DNA of 64,000 nt from contig KE159797.1 in NCBI GenBank assembly GCA_000403475.2, forward strand, positions 437,144-501,143, written 5' to 3'. The translations under genes and the position numbers were made by a program. This DNA comes from Lachnospiraceae bacterium MD308. Its GTDB lineage: Bacteria > Bacillota > Clostridia > Lachnospirales > Lachnospiraceae. The notes below the pieces were generated by a model. That model made no database searches. It saw nothing but the letters and a program-made list of their open reading frames with translations, and was not told the origin of the DNA. This document shows, one piece after another, positions 26,839 through 35,615 of the stretch (its first letter is position 1; each line of letters begins with the position of its first letter).

Positions 26839-26866
26839 TTTTTTTACAAAGAATCTGTTAAGCCAT

Positions 26867-27580
26867 TCAGAAACAAAACCATAGCAATATGCCTTTTTCC
26901 TGTAAAGAAACGAACATTCGAGAAACTGTTCTTTTTGACACGCCAATCTGTTCTGCATAATATGCCTGCGTTGCAGATGGATTTTTCTCTATAACCTGCA
27001 ACAATTTTTCTATCTGTGTCTGTCCCTTTTGTCGTGCCACTTCAACGCCATTAGTGCCATTTTCTATGTCATTAACATCATCTTTAGTGCTATTGGCGCT
27101 AATTTTGGCGTTGTTTGTATCAACTTGTCCCCGATAGATATTAATACGCAAATCAACTTCACCGCCAATGAACTCCGGCTCCCGCAGTCCGGCTGCTTTT
27201 ACTTTATCAATAATCCTCGGAACGCCGCTTCCCCAATGTTCAATCAGATTCATGTATGAAAAAGCATGAGCAACAGCTTCATTCCTGATTTTGGAATAGC
27301 CTTCTTTCATACGCTCCAGCGTTTGTCCCATTGGCAGCTTTCCTGGAGAAGTGATTTCCAACCGATTATCATACACCGCAACTTGTATCGTACCATGATC
27401 CAGATAGCTGCGATGTATCATGGCATTGATTATCAACTCACGAATGGCATCCGGCGGAATCTCATAAATATCCTGGCGATAAATACCCACAATCGTAGCA
27501 CCCAGGTGAATATTTCGCAAAACAAACACCATAGAAAATAATTTTCGATAAAATACTTTATCTGCTTTCATTTCACTCAC
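26867..27580 (-). pseudogene. truncated AlbA_2-type ATP-binding regulator (C-terminal half only)
   Basis: 237 residues that match the middle and C-terminal parts of the AlbA_2/HATPase_c_4 'putative DNA-binding' proteins: IPPDAIRELIINAMIHRSY, then VYDNRLEITSPGKLP and HWGSGVPRIIDKVKAAGLREPEF, and a C-terminal helix-turn-helix (TQAYYAEQIGVSKRTVSRMF). The usual N-terminal AlbA_2/Schlafen domain of about 180 residues is absent; the frame stops where the divergent hydrolase gene begins. The C-terminus ends early in ILLWFCF. I read it as a decayed remnant, although a short protein could still be made. Its helix-turn-helix region is Asn-rich beforehand (about 150-175). Confidence 0.7.
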
Positions 27581-27640
27581 CTCTTGGGTATAATAATTTC
27601 AACATTAAAAGATGCCGCAATGCAAAAGAAAGGACGAATC

Positions 27641-28702
27641 ATGATGAAACGCATATTAAAAATCGCCGGAATCACTTTATTTATCATACTTTTGCCCATA
27701 GCTTCCCTGCTCGTTTTCCTCACTGTCACAGAATATCGTCCGGGGAATAAAGAAGCAGCCGATACAAAAATCCATATGGAAAATGCCCTCGCTGCAGGCC
27801 AGTCAGTCCGCATATTAAGCTGGAATACAGGTTACGCCGGGTTAGATGCACGCGCGGACTTTTTTATGGACGGCGGGACGATGGTGAACCCGGAAAACCA
27901 GGAGACTGTAGAGCAAAATCTATCCGCCATCTCCGGCTTTCTAAAGCAGGGCGGCTATGACATCTGCTTTCTGCAGGAGGTCGACCGCAATTCCAGCCGC
28001 ACAGGAGGCAAGGATGAATTAAGCTTTTATGGCGGGCAGACCGGACTCGGATATTCCTACGCCGCCAATTACCGCTGCCGCTTTGTCCCCTATCCCCTTC
28101 CTCCCATCGGAAAGATAGACTCCGGCATCGCAACTATGTCAAACCTTAAGATGGCCAAAAAACCGGAACGAATCAGCCTGCCCTGTCCATTTTCATGGCC
28201 GGTGCGGCTGGCAAACCTAAAGCGCTGCCTCTTAACCACCCGCTATCCCATCGAGGGAACAGACAAAGAGCTCGTAGCTGTGAATCTCCATCTGGAAGCT
28301 TACGATGACGGCGAGGGAAAGAAAGCACAGACCGATGCTCTCATGAATTTACTGCAGGAAGAATATAAAAAGGGCAATTATGTTATCGCCGGAGGCGATT
28401 TTAACCAGACCTTCCCTGGAAGCCTGGAAGTCTTCCCGATAAAAAACCCGGAGCTTTGGACTCCGGGTATCGTGAATGAGGATATACTGCCGGAAGGCTG
28501 GCACCTTGCATATGACACCGCCTCCCCTTCCTGCCGCCTGTTAAACCAGCCTTATAACCCCAAGTCTGCCGATACACAATATTATGTAATCGACGGGTTC
28601 ATCGTCTCGCCGAATATAAAGCCTGATATCGTAAAGACCATAGACCTGGGATTTTCAAGCTCCGACCATAACCCTGTTGAACTACAGATTACGCTGGAAT
28701 AA
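27641..28702 (+). CDS. membrane-anchored endonuclease/exonuclease/phosphatase family protein
   Basis: Start at the ATG pair 27641/27644 behind AAAGGA, giving about 353 residues. A signal anchor (KIAGITLFIILLPIASLLVF) occupies the first 30 residues, so the catalytic domain should be outside the membrane. EEP-fold motifs follow: ILSWNTGYAG (Asn of motif I), CFLQEVDRN (catalytic Glu of motif II), AVNLHLEAYDDG, VIAGGDFNQTFPG (Asp-x-Asn motif) and the C-terminal SSDHNPVELQITL (Asp-His). The fold covers nucleases, sphingomyelinases and inositol phosphatases; the substrate here is unknown. Convergent with the second YitT gene. Confidence 0.85.
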   Translation: MMKRILKIAGITLFIILLPIASLLVFLTVTEYRPGNKEAADTKIHMENALAAGQSVRILSWNTGYAGLDARADFFMDGGTMVNPENQETVEQNLSAISGFLKQGGYDICFLQEVDRNSSRTGGKDELSFYGGQTGLGYSYAANYRCRFVPYPLPPIGKIDSGIATMSNLKMAKKPERISLPCPFSWPVRLANLKRCLLTTRYPIEGTDKELVAVNLHLEAYDDGEGKKAQTDALMNLLQEEYKKGNYVIAGGDFNQTFPGSLEVFPIKNPELWTPGIVNEDILPEGWHLAYDTASPSCRLLNQPYNPKSADTQYYVIDGFIVSPNIKPDIVKTIDLGFSSSDHNPVELQITLE

Positions 28703-28724
28703 ATAATACCTGTGCCAACAATCC

Positions 28725-29591
28725 TTACCGGTATTCCTTATTCATGGTAAAGCCTTTGCCGCTCACTTCGCTGACCCGGTTGACTACGATAAAGCTCTCC
28801 GGGTCAATCTCATGAATCAGCCGTTCCACCCGTGGAAGCTCCCGGTTGGAAATCACGCTCAGAACTACCGTTGTGTCTTCCTTAAGATACCCGCCCTTCG
28901 CGGAAAGCAGCGTCACGCCCCGGTCCATCCGCTTGAGAATGGCATCGCAGATTTCTGCTGCATAGTCACTCACCACACGGACTTCTGTCTTTGTCGTTCC
29001 CATCAGCAGCATCTTGTCAAGAGTAACTGTATAGATAATGACAAGCACGATGCCGTAGAAGACCTTTTCTAACGGCTGGAAAAGCGCCTGCACCAGCAGG
29101 ATGATAAAATCAAAAAGATAAAGTCCCACCGACACCGGAAGCTTGAAGAAATGATTCAGCACCAACGGCGGGATGTCCATTCCTCCTGTCGATGCACCCG
29201 CACGTATAACAATTCCAAGAGCCAGCCCGATTCCAAGTCCTGAAAAAATTGTACAGATGAAGATATCCTGCGTCAGCACCACATCTCCAAGCATCATATC
29301 AAGAAAATTTAACGCAATCGGATAAGTAAACGTGCTGACAATTGTCGTCAGTGCAAACTGCTTTCCTAACACCGCAAATCCTGCCGCCAGCATCACCACA
29401 TTGAAGACAAGGACAAATGTAGCTACCGGAATCCCTGCCGCATAATTGACCGCAAGTCCGATTCCTGTCGTTCCGCCTGTCACAAGCCCCGCGGGAATCA
29501 AGAACAGCTTCACCGCCAGTGCATACAGCACATTCCCCAATATAACGATAAACACGGAACACACCGCTTTGAATACATTTTGTTTACCCAT
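28725..29591 (-). CDS. second YitT family membrane protein
   Basis: 288 residues from the ATG at 29591, which has GGAGG 8 bases upstream; the frame extends to 29609 but overlaps the preceding gene. Five to six membrane segments, LVTGGTTGIGLAVNYAAGIPV and GASTGGMDIPPLVL match the YitT core, and a C-terminal DUF2179 domain (about 205-288) follows, ending IDPESFIVVNRVSEVSGKGF. It is the same size and architecture as the protein at 20481-21347 but clearly diverged, so they are old paralogues. It lies 14 bases behind a radical SAM gene and is probably co-transcribed with it. Confidence 0.87.
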   Translation of the reverse strand: MGKQNVFKAVCSVFIVILGNVLYALAVKLFLIPAGLVTGGTTGIGLAVNYAAGIPVATFVLVFNVVMLAAGFAVLGKQFALTTIVSTFTYPIALNFLDMMLGDVVLTQDIFICTIFSGLGIGLALGIVIRAGASTGGMDIPPLVLNHFFKLPVSVGLYLFDFIILLVQALFQPLEKVFYGIVLVIIYTVTLDKMLLMGTTKTEVRVVSDYAAEICDAILKRMDRGVTLLSAKGGYLKEDTTVVLSVISNRELPRVERLIHEIDPESFIVVNRVSEVSGKGFTMNKEYR

Positions 29592-29605
29592 TTTTAAAAC
29601 CTCCG

Positions 29606-30526
29606 TCAACTATTCCACACATTTTCCAGGCTGCCGCACCGTTGAAGATTCGGACATTCCCCCTGGACATAAGAGTAAAGCTTCTCCCCGCCCTCATATT
29701 CACAGATTACCTGATCAAGCTTTTTCACCATCTTCTCCCGGTCTCTTGAAAGCTTTCCCCGCACCCTAACTTCTATATAATCGTGGAAACCGTCATACAA
29801 AAATTCCGTCTCTATAAGCTTTAGGAGCGTACGCTCCTCCAAAAGATTCTCAAGCTCATCTGCCGGGATATAAGTGCCGTCCTCAATCTGCCGGTAAAGG
29901 GGCACCTCTTTATGAAGGAACATAGAGAAATTCACCACATGGGCCGGCCCCGTCCGGTTTAAGAATTCTGCCAGCGCCCTGGCGTTTTCCTGACCGCGCC
30001 CTCTTCCCGCCACACCTGTCATGATGTGGGCGTCGTAGATAAGCCCGGCTCTTTTAAGCCTTTCAATGGCCTTATATGCCTGAGAAGTGTCATGATCTTT
30101 CTCCATAAACGCCAGCACATCATCAAGCCCGCTCTCAATACCGAGATACAGATGCCGCACCCCGTTTTCGTACAAAAGTCTAAGCTCCTGATCCGATTTT
30201 TGCTGAATGCTCGTTACTGTGGCATCCATATTGATGCACATGCACTCCGGAAAATATACATGTATCCGCTCAAGTATTCGCAAAAGCCGCTCCATCTTAA
30301 GGCCAAAGGCATTGCCGTCCCCGAGAAATATCTTTTTCGGGCATCCGCCCGCCTCCTTCACCCGCTTAAGCTCCCCTTCAATCTGCTCGATGGGAAGTTC
30401 CCGGTAATCAAGATGCCGGAACAAGTTGCAGAATTTGCACCGGTTATAAGAACACCCCACCATAACCGGCAGCATAAACGATGCGCGCTCCATGGGCGCC
30501 CTGCAGATCTGTCCTTCGTAATCCAT
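29606..30526 (-). CDS. radical SAM protein
   Basis: 306 residues. The [4Fe-4S]-SAM site is VGCSYNRCKFCNLF near 18-31 (Cys-x3/4-Cys-x2-Cys). KIFLGDGNAFGLKMERLLRIL and VRHLYLGIESGLDDVLAFM match the Elp3/MiaB/NifB-like barrel, and AHIMTGVAGRGRG is the later glycine-rich strand. No additional Fe-S cluster domain is obvious, although a few cysteines occur at the very C-terminus (CPNLQRCGS). This resembles uncharacterised radical SAM proteins of clostridia. AGGAGGAAG precedes the ATG. Substrate unknown. Confidence 0.85.
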   Translation of the reverse strand: MDYEGQICRAPMERASFMLPVMVGCSYNRCKFCNLFRHLDYRELPIEQIEGELKRVKEAGGCPKKIFLGDGNAFGLKMERLLRILERIHVYFPECMCINMDATVTSIQQKSDQELRLLYENGVRHLYLGIESGLDDVLAFMEKDHDTSQAYKAIERLKRAGLIYDAHIMTGVAGRGRGQENARALAEFLNRTGPAHVVNFSMFLHKEVPLYRQIEDGTYIPADELENLLEERTLLKLIETEFLYDGFHDYIEVRVRGKLSRDREKMVKKLDQVICEYEGGEKLYSYVQGECPNLQRCGSLENVWNS

Positions 30527-30567
30527 ATATCTTCCTCCTTAACCCTGCATCATATTCTCACGGAAGG

Positions 30568-30605
30568 CACAGCAAGCGTACATTCCTGACCCCTAAGCAG
30601 CAACC
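30568..30605 (+). repeat. 37-bp dispersed repeat, copy 1
   Basis: The 37 bases from 30569 align with 31325-31361 at 29 positions. All eight differences are transitions (A/G or C/T). Shared blocks include CAGCAAG, CATTCCTG and CCCCT. The two copies are in the same orientation and flank the O-acetyltransferase gene. Nature unknown. Confidence 0.5.
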
Positions 30606-30617
30606 TCAAAACATCCG

Positions 30618-31229
30618 TTAGAAATCACATGAATTGATTTCCCTGTCTTTAAAATAATATTTCCGGTCATGCTCGCCAACTTCGCGGAGAATCCGGCAGG
30701 GATTCCCTACGGCGACTACACCGGACGGTATATCTTTTGTCACTACACTTCCTGCTCCCACGACCACATCATCCCCGATGGTAATCCCCGGCAAAATAAT
30801 TACTCCGGCTCCAAGCCAGCAGTTCTTCCCGATGCGAACCGGCATGTTGTACTGCAGCCCTCTCTGACGAAGCTCGGGCAAAATAGGATGGCCCGCGGTG
30901 GCAATCGTCACATTAGGGCCAAACATCGTATAATCTCCCACGTAGATGTGCGTATCGTCCACGAGAGTCAGATTATAATTCGCGTAGATATTCCGACCGA
31001 AATGCACATGATGTCCGCCCATATTCGAATAAAGGGGCGGTTCGATATAGCAGTTTTCCCCAATCTCTGCAAACATTTCCTTCAAAAGCGCTGTACGCCT
31101 GTCTCCTTCACTGGGTCTGGTCATATTATAATCATATAAAAGCTCCTGATATTCCATCTGCTGCTCTAAAACATCTGCATCGCCGGGGTCATAGATGCTG
31201 CCATTATGTAATTTTTCAAATATATCCAT
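30618..31229 (-). CDS. maa: maltose/galactoside-type sugar O-acetyltransferase
   Basis: 203 residues from the ATG at 31229, 9 bases after AGGAGG; the upstream ATG at 31238 abuts the ribosome binding site and is less likely. N-terminal Maa domain (LHNGSIYDPGDADVLEQQ), then left-handed beta-helix hexapeptide repeats (INY/VTI/IGDDVVVGAGSVVTKDIPSG) with the catalytic His in MGGHHVHFGRNIYANYN and GHPILPELR. It acetylates the 6-OH of maltose, glucose or galactosides using acetyl-CoA. It is a stand-alone gene between two copies of a 37-bp repeat. Confidence 0.9.
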   Translation of the reverse strand: MDIFEKLHNGSIYDPGDADVLEQQMEYQELLYDYNMTRPSEGDRRTALLKEMFAEIGENCYIEPPLYSNMGGHHVHFGRNIYANYNLTLVDDTHIYVGDYTMFGPNVTIATAGHPILPELRQRGLQYNMPVRIGKNCWLGAGVIILPGITIGDDVVVGAGSVVTKDIPSGVVAVGNPCRILREVGEHDRKYYFKDREINSCDF

Positions 31230-31324
31230 AGAGTACATCCTCCTTATGTATCACAAATCTTTTCAATTATATCTTATTTTCCGGCAGATGTATACAATAA
31301 GATTCCAAGTCTGCCAAAGCCGGT

Positions 31325-31361
31325 GCAGCAAGTATGCATTCCTGGCCCCTGAACAGCAGCC
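31325..31361 (+). repeat. 37-bp dispersed repeat, copy 2
   Basis: Partner of the copy at 30569-30605 with 29 of 37 identical bases and only transition differences. It lies upstream of the O-acetyltransferase start and before the exporter operon. A hairpin could form around it through CCGG (31320-31323) and CCGG (31360-31363). Confidence 0.5.
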
Positions 31362-31465
31362 GGCAAACAAATCATTTTTCATAAAATAAACACAGTTTAC
31401 CCAATAAATGGTCACAGTTTAAAAATAGAATATTTATGTAAACAGACGGTCAAAAGGAGGCATCT

Positions 31466-33475
31466 ATGAAAAACAGAGAATTTTTAAAAACAATCTTTAA
31501 AAAGAAGAAAAACCGCATAATCGCCGTCACCATATGCTTTGCACTTGGCTCCGCGGTATTTGCAGTTTCCTTGCGCATCAACAGCGTCCGGGCGCAGGAG
31601 GCGTCTGCATCCGTCATACAAAGCGCCGCTGTGACAAAGGGGAGTATCAGCAATACAATTGATGCGAGCGGCAATCTGGAAACATCCGAAACTATAGACA
31701 TTACCATTCCCACAGGCGTCAAAGTAGAAAAGCTCAAAGTGGAAACCGGCGAGGAAGTAACCAAAGGACAGACCCTTGTAACTCTTAACAAAACCTCCGT
31801 CACCCGTCTGCTCATCAATGTCAAAGACAATCTGGACGCTATTGATGACGAGCTTGACCAAAGTCTTTCTTCCCTGGAAGAAGAAGAGCTTGAGGGTGAG
31901 AAGGCGGAGCTTGAAGAAATGGAAAAAAAGCTCCTGTCCCTTTATAAAAAACCATCGGTTAAAGCTCCCTCAGACGGAATCATCGGAACAATCAATATTT
32001 CCGAAAACGCAGACACAGGAGATACTACAGACACCGTCTCGTCGGATAACACCGCGCAGACCGCTTCCATCTCCCAGATGTCTGCGAAAGACACGCCGGA
32101 AGATACACCGAAGCTGCTTTTCCTGACAGCAGATACAAGCACACAGACTGACCAATCAGAATTATCCGGAAACACTGAGCAATCAGATGACACCGATTCT
32201 TCCGAACAGGGAGGCGGCTCTGACGAGAGCAGTGCGCCCAAAACTGTCACTGACTTTTCCTCTTTATCCATAAAAACACCGGTGACGGGCGAAACACCAC
32301 AAAAAAGCATTCAGGAAACAGATATGTACAAAGGGACAATCTCCTGGGACTGCAGCAACAGCACATTCCAGAGCCAGACAGTCTACACGGCAACAATTGT
32401 CCTGACGGCAAAAAGCGGCTACACCTTCTCCGAGAAAAATCTCCCCATTATAAAAGACGCCTCTTTTCATTGGAGCATCTATCATTCCGGCGAGGGAAAC
32501 ACACTAAAGATTGTTGCTAAATATGAAAAAACTTCGGCAGCGCAAAGCGACTCATCCGGCGCAGACAGCGGCACAGCCACTTCCGGCAGCGACGCGGAAA
32601 GCAGCGCAAATCCCGGCACCAAAGATTCCGATAACACCAAAAGCAATACAGCCGGCACAGACAATCCCACTGGAAATTCCGCTTCCAAAGACGCCGGCAA
32701 ATCGGGTAACAGCTCCGGTTCCATCGCAGGCTCCGGCGGCGGGAAATCCGGTTTTACAGCCGGCTCCGGAAGCGGCACAGGCTCCTCGGGGAGCGCTTCT
32801 TCGTCCGGTTCAACCTCAAAAACCGCTTCCGAGAACGCCAATACATACGAAACCGTTGCACTCACCCTCGCCAGCCAGGATGAAGCTAAAATCACGGTAA
32901 ACGTAGACGAGCTGGATATCCTGTCTGTAGAAAAAAATCAGGATGCTTCCATCACACTGGATGCCCTTGAAGACGAGACATTTGCCGGAACCGTCACAAA
33001 AGTCGGCAACACCGCCTCCGCCGGGAACGGCAGCACAAAATACGAAGTAGAGATTACCGTCCCCATGGATGACCGTATGCGCATTGGAATGAGCGCCTCC
33101 GCAGCCATACAGGTGAGCAAAGCAGAGAACACGTTGATACTGCCCATGGCCGCCTTACAGCAAAGGGGCGAGGAAACATTCGTATACACATCGAAGGATA
33201 AAGACGGCACGCTTTCTGGAGAAGTCACTGTAGAAACCGGGCTGTCGGACGGGCAGAACGTAGAAATTTCCGGAGATATTTCAGAAGGCACAAAAGTTTA
33301 TTACACCAGAACTTCCAGAGACGAAAACAGCCGTGACAAAGAAATGGGCTTTCCCGGCATCATGAACGGGAACGGTGCGCCGGGCACTCCGCCAAACAGC
33401 GAAAGAAGAAAAACAAATTCCGATAATAACCGCGGCGGCGGTACATTTCCCGGCGGCAAGCCTTCCGGGAATTAA
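31466..33475 (+). CDS. HlyD/MacA-like membrane fusion (adaptor) protein with large inserted domain
   Basis: 669 residues, far longer than the usual 350-450. One N-terminal membrane helix (IIAVTICFALGSAVFAVSL). First barrel-sandwich half near 48-110 (GSISNTIDASGNLETSETID), a short acidic coiled coil (LDQSLSSLEEEELEGEKAE) and then VKAPSDGIIGTINIS, the second half. Instead of closing the domain, about 280 residues follow: a Thr/Ser-rich stretch, a beta-rich module (MYKGTISWDCSNSTFQSQTV, YTATIVLTAKSGYTF) like repeats of bacterial surface proteins, and a Gly/Ser/Thr-rich linker. The protein then resumes with VDELDILSVEKNQDASITLD (beta barrel) and the membrane-proximal domain. First gene of the exporter operon. 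Confidence 0.85.
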   Translation: MKNREFLKTIFKKKKNRIIAVTICFALGSAVFAVSLRINSVRAQEASASVIQSAAVTKGSISNTIDASGNLETSETIDITIPTGVKVEKLKVETGEEVTKGQTLVTLNKTSVTRLLINVKDNLDAIDDELDQSLSSLEEEELEGEKAELEEMEKKLLSLYKKPSVKAPSDGIIGTINISENADTGDTTDTVSSDNTAQTASISQMSAKDTPEDTPKLLFLTADTSTQTDQSELSGNTEQSDDTDSSEQGGGSDESSAPKTVTDFSSLSIKTPVTGETPQKSIQETDMYKGTISWDCSNSTFQSQTVYTATIVLTAKSGYTFSEKNLPIIKDASFHWSIYHSGEGNTLKIVAKYEKTSAAQSDSSGADSGTATSGSDAESSANPGTKDSDNTKSNTAGTDNPTGNSASKDAGKSGNSSGSIAGSGGGKSGFTAGSGSGTGSSGSASSSGSTSKTASENANTYETVALTLASQDEAKITVNVDELDILSVEKNQDASITLDALEDETFAGTVTKVGNTASAGNGSTKYEVEITVPMDDRMRIGMSASAAIQVSKAENTLILPMAALQQRGEETFVYTSKDKDGTLSGEVTVETGLSDGQNVEISGDISEGTKVYYTRTSRDENSRDKEMGFPGIMNGNGAPGTPPNSERRKTNSDNNRGGGTFPGGKPSGN

Positions 33476-33488
33476 GGAGGGCTTATGT

Positions 33489-34160
33489 ATGATCATCTTT
33501 CAGGACATATCAAAAATATACTGCATCGGCAGCGAAAAAGTATGCGCGTTAAGCCATGCGAACCTTCATATTTACCCTGGGGAATTCGTCAGCATCATCG
33601 GCCCGTCCGGCAGCGGGAAATCAACGATGATGAATATCATGGGCTGTCTCGACACCGCCGATAAGGGCCAGTATCTTTTAGACGGCCTGTCGGTGAAAGA
33701 TTGTACGGAGCAGGAACTTACCCGCATCCGCAGCCAAAAGATCGGCTTTATCTTCCAGAGTTTCAATCTCATCGGGAATATGACCGCCGAGGAAAATGTA
33801 GAGCTGCCGCTGATCTATCAAAAGCTGCCGGCAAAGGAACGAAAAGAACGGGTGCACGATGCGCTTGAAAGGGTACGGCTATACGAGCGGCGTAGTCATA
33901 AGCCTGGCCAGCTCTCCGGCGGCCAGCAGCAGCGAATCGCCATTGCCAGAGCGATGGCCTCACAACCATCGCTCTACCTTGCCGACGAGCCTACCGGGAA
34001 CTTAGACTCCGCCACCGGATATCAGATCATGGAGATATTTCATGCGCTACATAACCGCGGGAATACGATAGTGCTCATCACTCACGATGAAACTGTGGCG
34101 GCACAGGCAGACCGGAGCATCCGAATAAAGGACGGATACATGACGGAGGTGAGTATATGA
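33489..34160 (+). CDS. ABC exporter ATP-binding protein (MacB/LolD type)
   Basis: 223 residues from the ATG at 33489, which lies 6 bases after AGGAGGG; an apparent extension to 33375 overlaps the adaptor gene in another frame. Walker A GPSGSGKSTMMNIMGCLD (near 39), Q-loop GFIFQSFNLIGNMTAEENV, signature LSGGQQQRIAIARAMA (near 142) and Walker B LYLADEPTGNLD, then the H-loop ITHDE. This is the MacB-type pattern. With the adaptor and the permease it should form a macrolide/peptide/lipid exporter at the membrane. It overlaps the permease gene by 4 bases (ATGA). Confidence 0.92.
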   Translation: MIIFQDISKIYCIGSEKVCALSHANLHIYPGEFVSIIGPSGSGKSTMMNIMGCLDTADKGQYLLDGLSVKDCTEQELTRIRSQKIGFIFQSFNLIGNMTAEENVELPLIYQKLPAKERKERVHDALERVRLYERRSHKPGQLSGGQQQRIAIARAMASQPSLYLADEPTGNLDSATGYQIMEIFHALHNRGNTIVLITHDETVAAQADRSIRIKDGYMTEVSI

Positions 34161-35332
34161 TCACACAATCTGTAAAAATGGCTGTATCATCCATTTTCTC
34201 CAATAAGCTGCGCTCCCTTTTAACCATGCTCGGGATTATTATCGGTGTGATGTCATTGGTCGTGCTCGTCTCCCTCGTAAATGGAGCCACTGGATCTATC
34301 ACAGACTCCATCAATGCGCTCGGAAACAATCTGCTTCATGTGACCATATCCGATGACCATAACCGTCCGGTAAAGTTATCGGAACTGGAAGTATTTACCA
34401 AAGACGGCCAGTTTGATCTCATCGCGCCTGCCGCCGCCAGCTCGGCTACCGCATCCGGCGCTTATGCAGAAGAAAGCGCCCAGATTACCGGAACAACGGC
34501 AGCTTACCTGGATATCCAGGGGCTTGAATTGGAAAGCGGCCGTTTCCTGATGAAGCCGGATCTTGACAACCACAGCAATGTAGCAGTCATCAACGCCGAC
34601 CTTGCTACAGAAGTCCTCGGACGGAGGGATGTGGTGGGAGAAAATGTCAAATTCAACGGCAAGAAATTCCTGGTTATCGGTGTATTAAAGGAAAAAAACA
34701 GTTCTGCAGGAATTTCATCCGGCAGCACCTTACAGGCATATATCCCCTACACCTCCTTGATCCGGCTGTCCGAAGATATATCTCTCAATGTCACCTCCTT
34801 TTGTATCTCGGCCGCCGGAGACGATATGGATACGGCGGAACAACAGCTTGAATCTATACTGTTGGAGCGGTTTGAACAGGACGAAGATGCTTTTTCTATC
34901 TTCAACCAGTCTTCCGTGGCAGAGACAATGAGCAGCGTAACCGGAACATTATCCCTGCTCCTGGGAGGCATTGCAGGGATTTCCCTGTTAGTAGGAGGCA
35001 TCGGAATCATGAATATCATGCTGGTATCCGTCACCGAGCGTACGCGGGAAATCGGCATCCGAAAGGCTGTCGGCGCAGGACGCGGGGCAATTATGCTGCA
35101 GTTCCTTATCGAAGCCCTTATCATCAGCCTGTTCGGGTGCTTCCTTGGCATCGCCTTTTCATGGATAGCCATCGAGGCAGTCAATATCATCGGCAGCGCC
35201 GACTACACCCTATCGACCGGCATCGTTCTTCTGTCCATTGCATTTTCAACAGGAATCGGTGTTTTGTTTGGACTATACCCGGCAAATAGGGCTGCAAAAA
35301 AGAATCCTATAGAAGCGCTTAGATATAACTGA
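34157..35332 (+). CDS. ABC exporter permease (MacB-like, FtsX domain)
   Basis: 391 residues. One N-terminal helix (LTMLGIIIGVMSLVVLVSLV), an extracytoplasmic MacB_PCD domain (about 45-240) and three C-terminal helices of the FtsX domain, with VGGIGIMNIMLVSVTERTRE and IGIRKAVGAGRGAI, which are strongly conserved in MacB permeases. The gene overlaps the ATPase gene by 4 bases. Adaptor, ATPase and permease make a complete MacAB-type system without an outer membrane channel, as in Gram-positives. The transported compound is unknown; in Firmicutes such systems often export antimicrobial peptides. Confidence 0.92.
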   Translation: MITQSVKMAVSSIFSNKLRSLLTMLGIIIGVMSLVVLVSLVNGATGSITDSINALGNNLLHVTISDDHNRPVKLSELEVFTKDGQFDLIAPAAASSATASGAYAEESAQITGTTAAYLDIQGLELESGRFLMKPDLDNHSNVAVINADLATEVLGRRDVVGENVKFNGKKFLVIGVLKEKNSSAGISSGSTLQAYIPYTSLIRLSEDISLNVTSFCISAAGDDMDTAEQQLESILLERFEQDEDAFSIFNQSSVAETMSSVTGTLSLLLGGIAGISLLVGGIGIMNIMLVSVTERTREIGIRKAVGAGRGAIMLQFLIEALIISLFGCFLGIAFSWIAIEAVNIIGSADYTLSTGIVLLSIAFSTGIGVLFGLYPANRAAKKNPIEALRYN

Positions 35333-35386
35333 CCATAATCAGCAAAAAAGCTGTCCCGAAAACATAAGTTTGTCTATTTTTACCTG

Positions 35387-35415
35387 TTGACAAATTTGTG
35401 ATCTGTGCATACACT
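35387..35415 (+). promoter_or_regulatory. strong promoter in front of the structured RNA
   Basis: Consensus TTGACA (35387-35392), a 17-base spacer and TACACT (35410-35415). Transcription would start near 35422, about 195 bases before the next start codon, and would run first into the structured leader and its terminator. Confidence 0.8.
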
Positions 35416-35421
35416 AATATC

Positions 35422-35590
35422 AAGAACAGTAATGTTTTTAATGTGCAAGCATTTTAAGTTGTAGACAATTGGAAGTCGGTAAAAATCCAAATCCGTTTTT
35501 GTATAGCTATAGGCTATACACGGCTGACAACCAGCAGTGAAACTTGTATTTTAAAGCAGGAGACGTGTGTTCTCCTGCTTTTATGTTTTT
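35422..35590 (+). ncRNA. structured RNA ending in a terminator, upstream of the PBECR4-like gene
   Basis: About 160-170 bases from a strong promoter to a perfect terminator. Visible helices: TTGGA (35469-35473) with TCCAA (35486-35490); CCGT (35493-35496) with ACGG (35520-35523), enclosing GTATAGC (35501-35507) with GCTATAC (35513-35519); and possible closing pair GTTGT (35458-35462) with ACAAC (35527-35531). It ends with AAAGCAGGAGA (35553-35563) and TCTCCTGCTTT (35571-35581) followed by TTATGTTTTT. The RNA could be an antitoxin RNA, as in type III toxin-antitoxin loci, or a riboswitch-like attenuator. There are no tandem repeats, and no known riboswitch core fits. Ends are estimates. Confidence 0.6.
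35553..35590 (+). terminator. terminator between the structured RNA and the nuclease gene
   Basis: A perfect 11-bp stem with a 7-base loop (CGTGTGT, 35564-35570) and a T-rich tail. It would stop most transcripts about 30 bases before the downstream start codon, leaving read-through expression of the protein. Confidence 0.9.
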
Positions 35591-35615
35591 AATATGAGAT
35601 ATACAGGAGACAAAA

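Noticed and set aside
35458-35545. Cobalamin-riboswitch-like words (GGAAGTCGGTAAAAATCC) in the RNA leader
   Set aside because: The GGTNAAAATCC-like core is present only partly. The expected GCCACTGT block and the P5/P6 layout are missing, and the downstream gene has no link to cobalamin.
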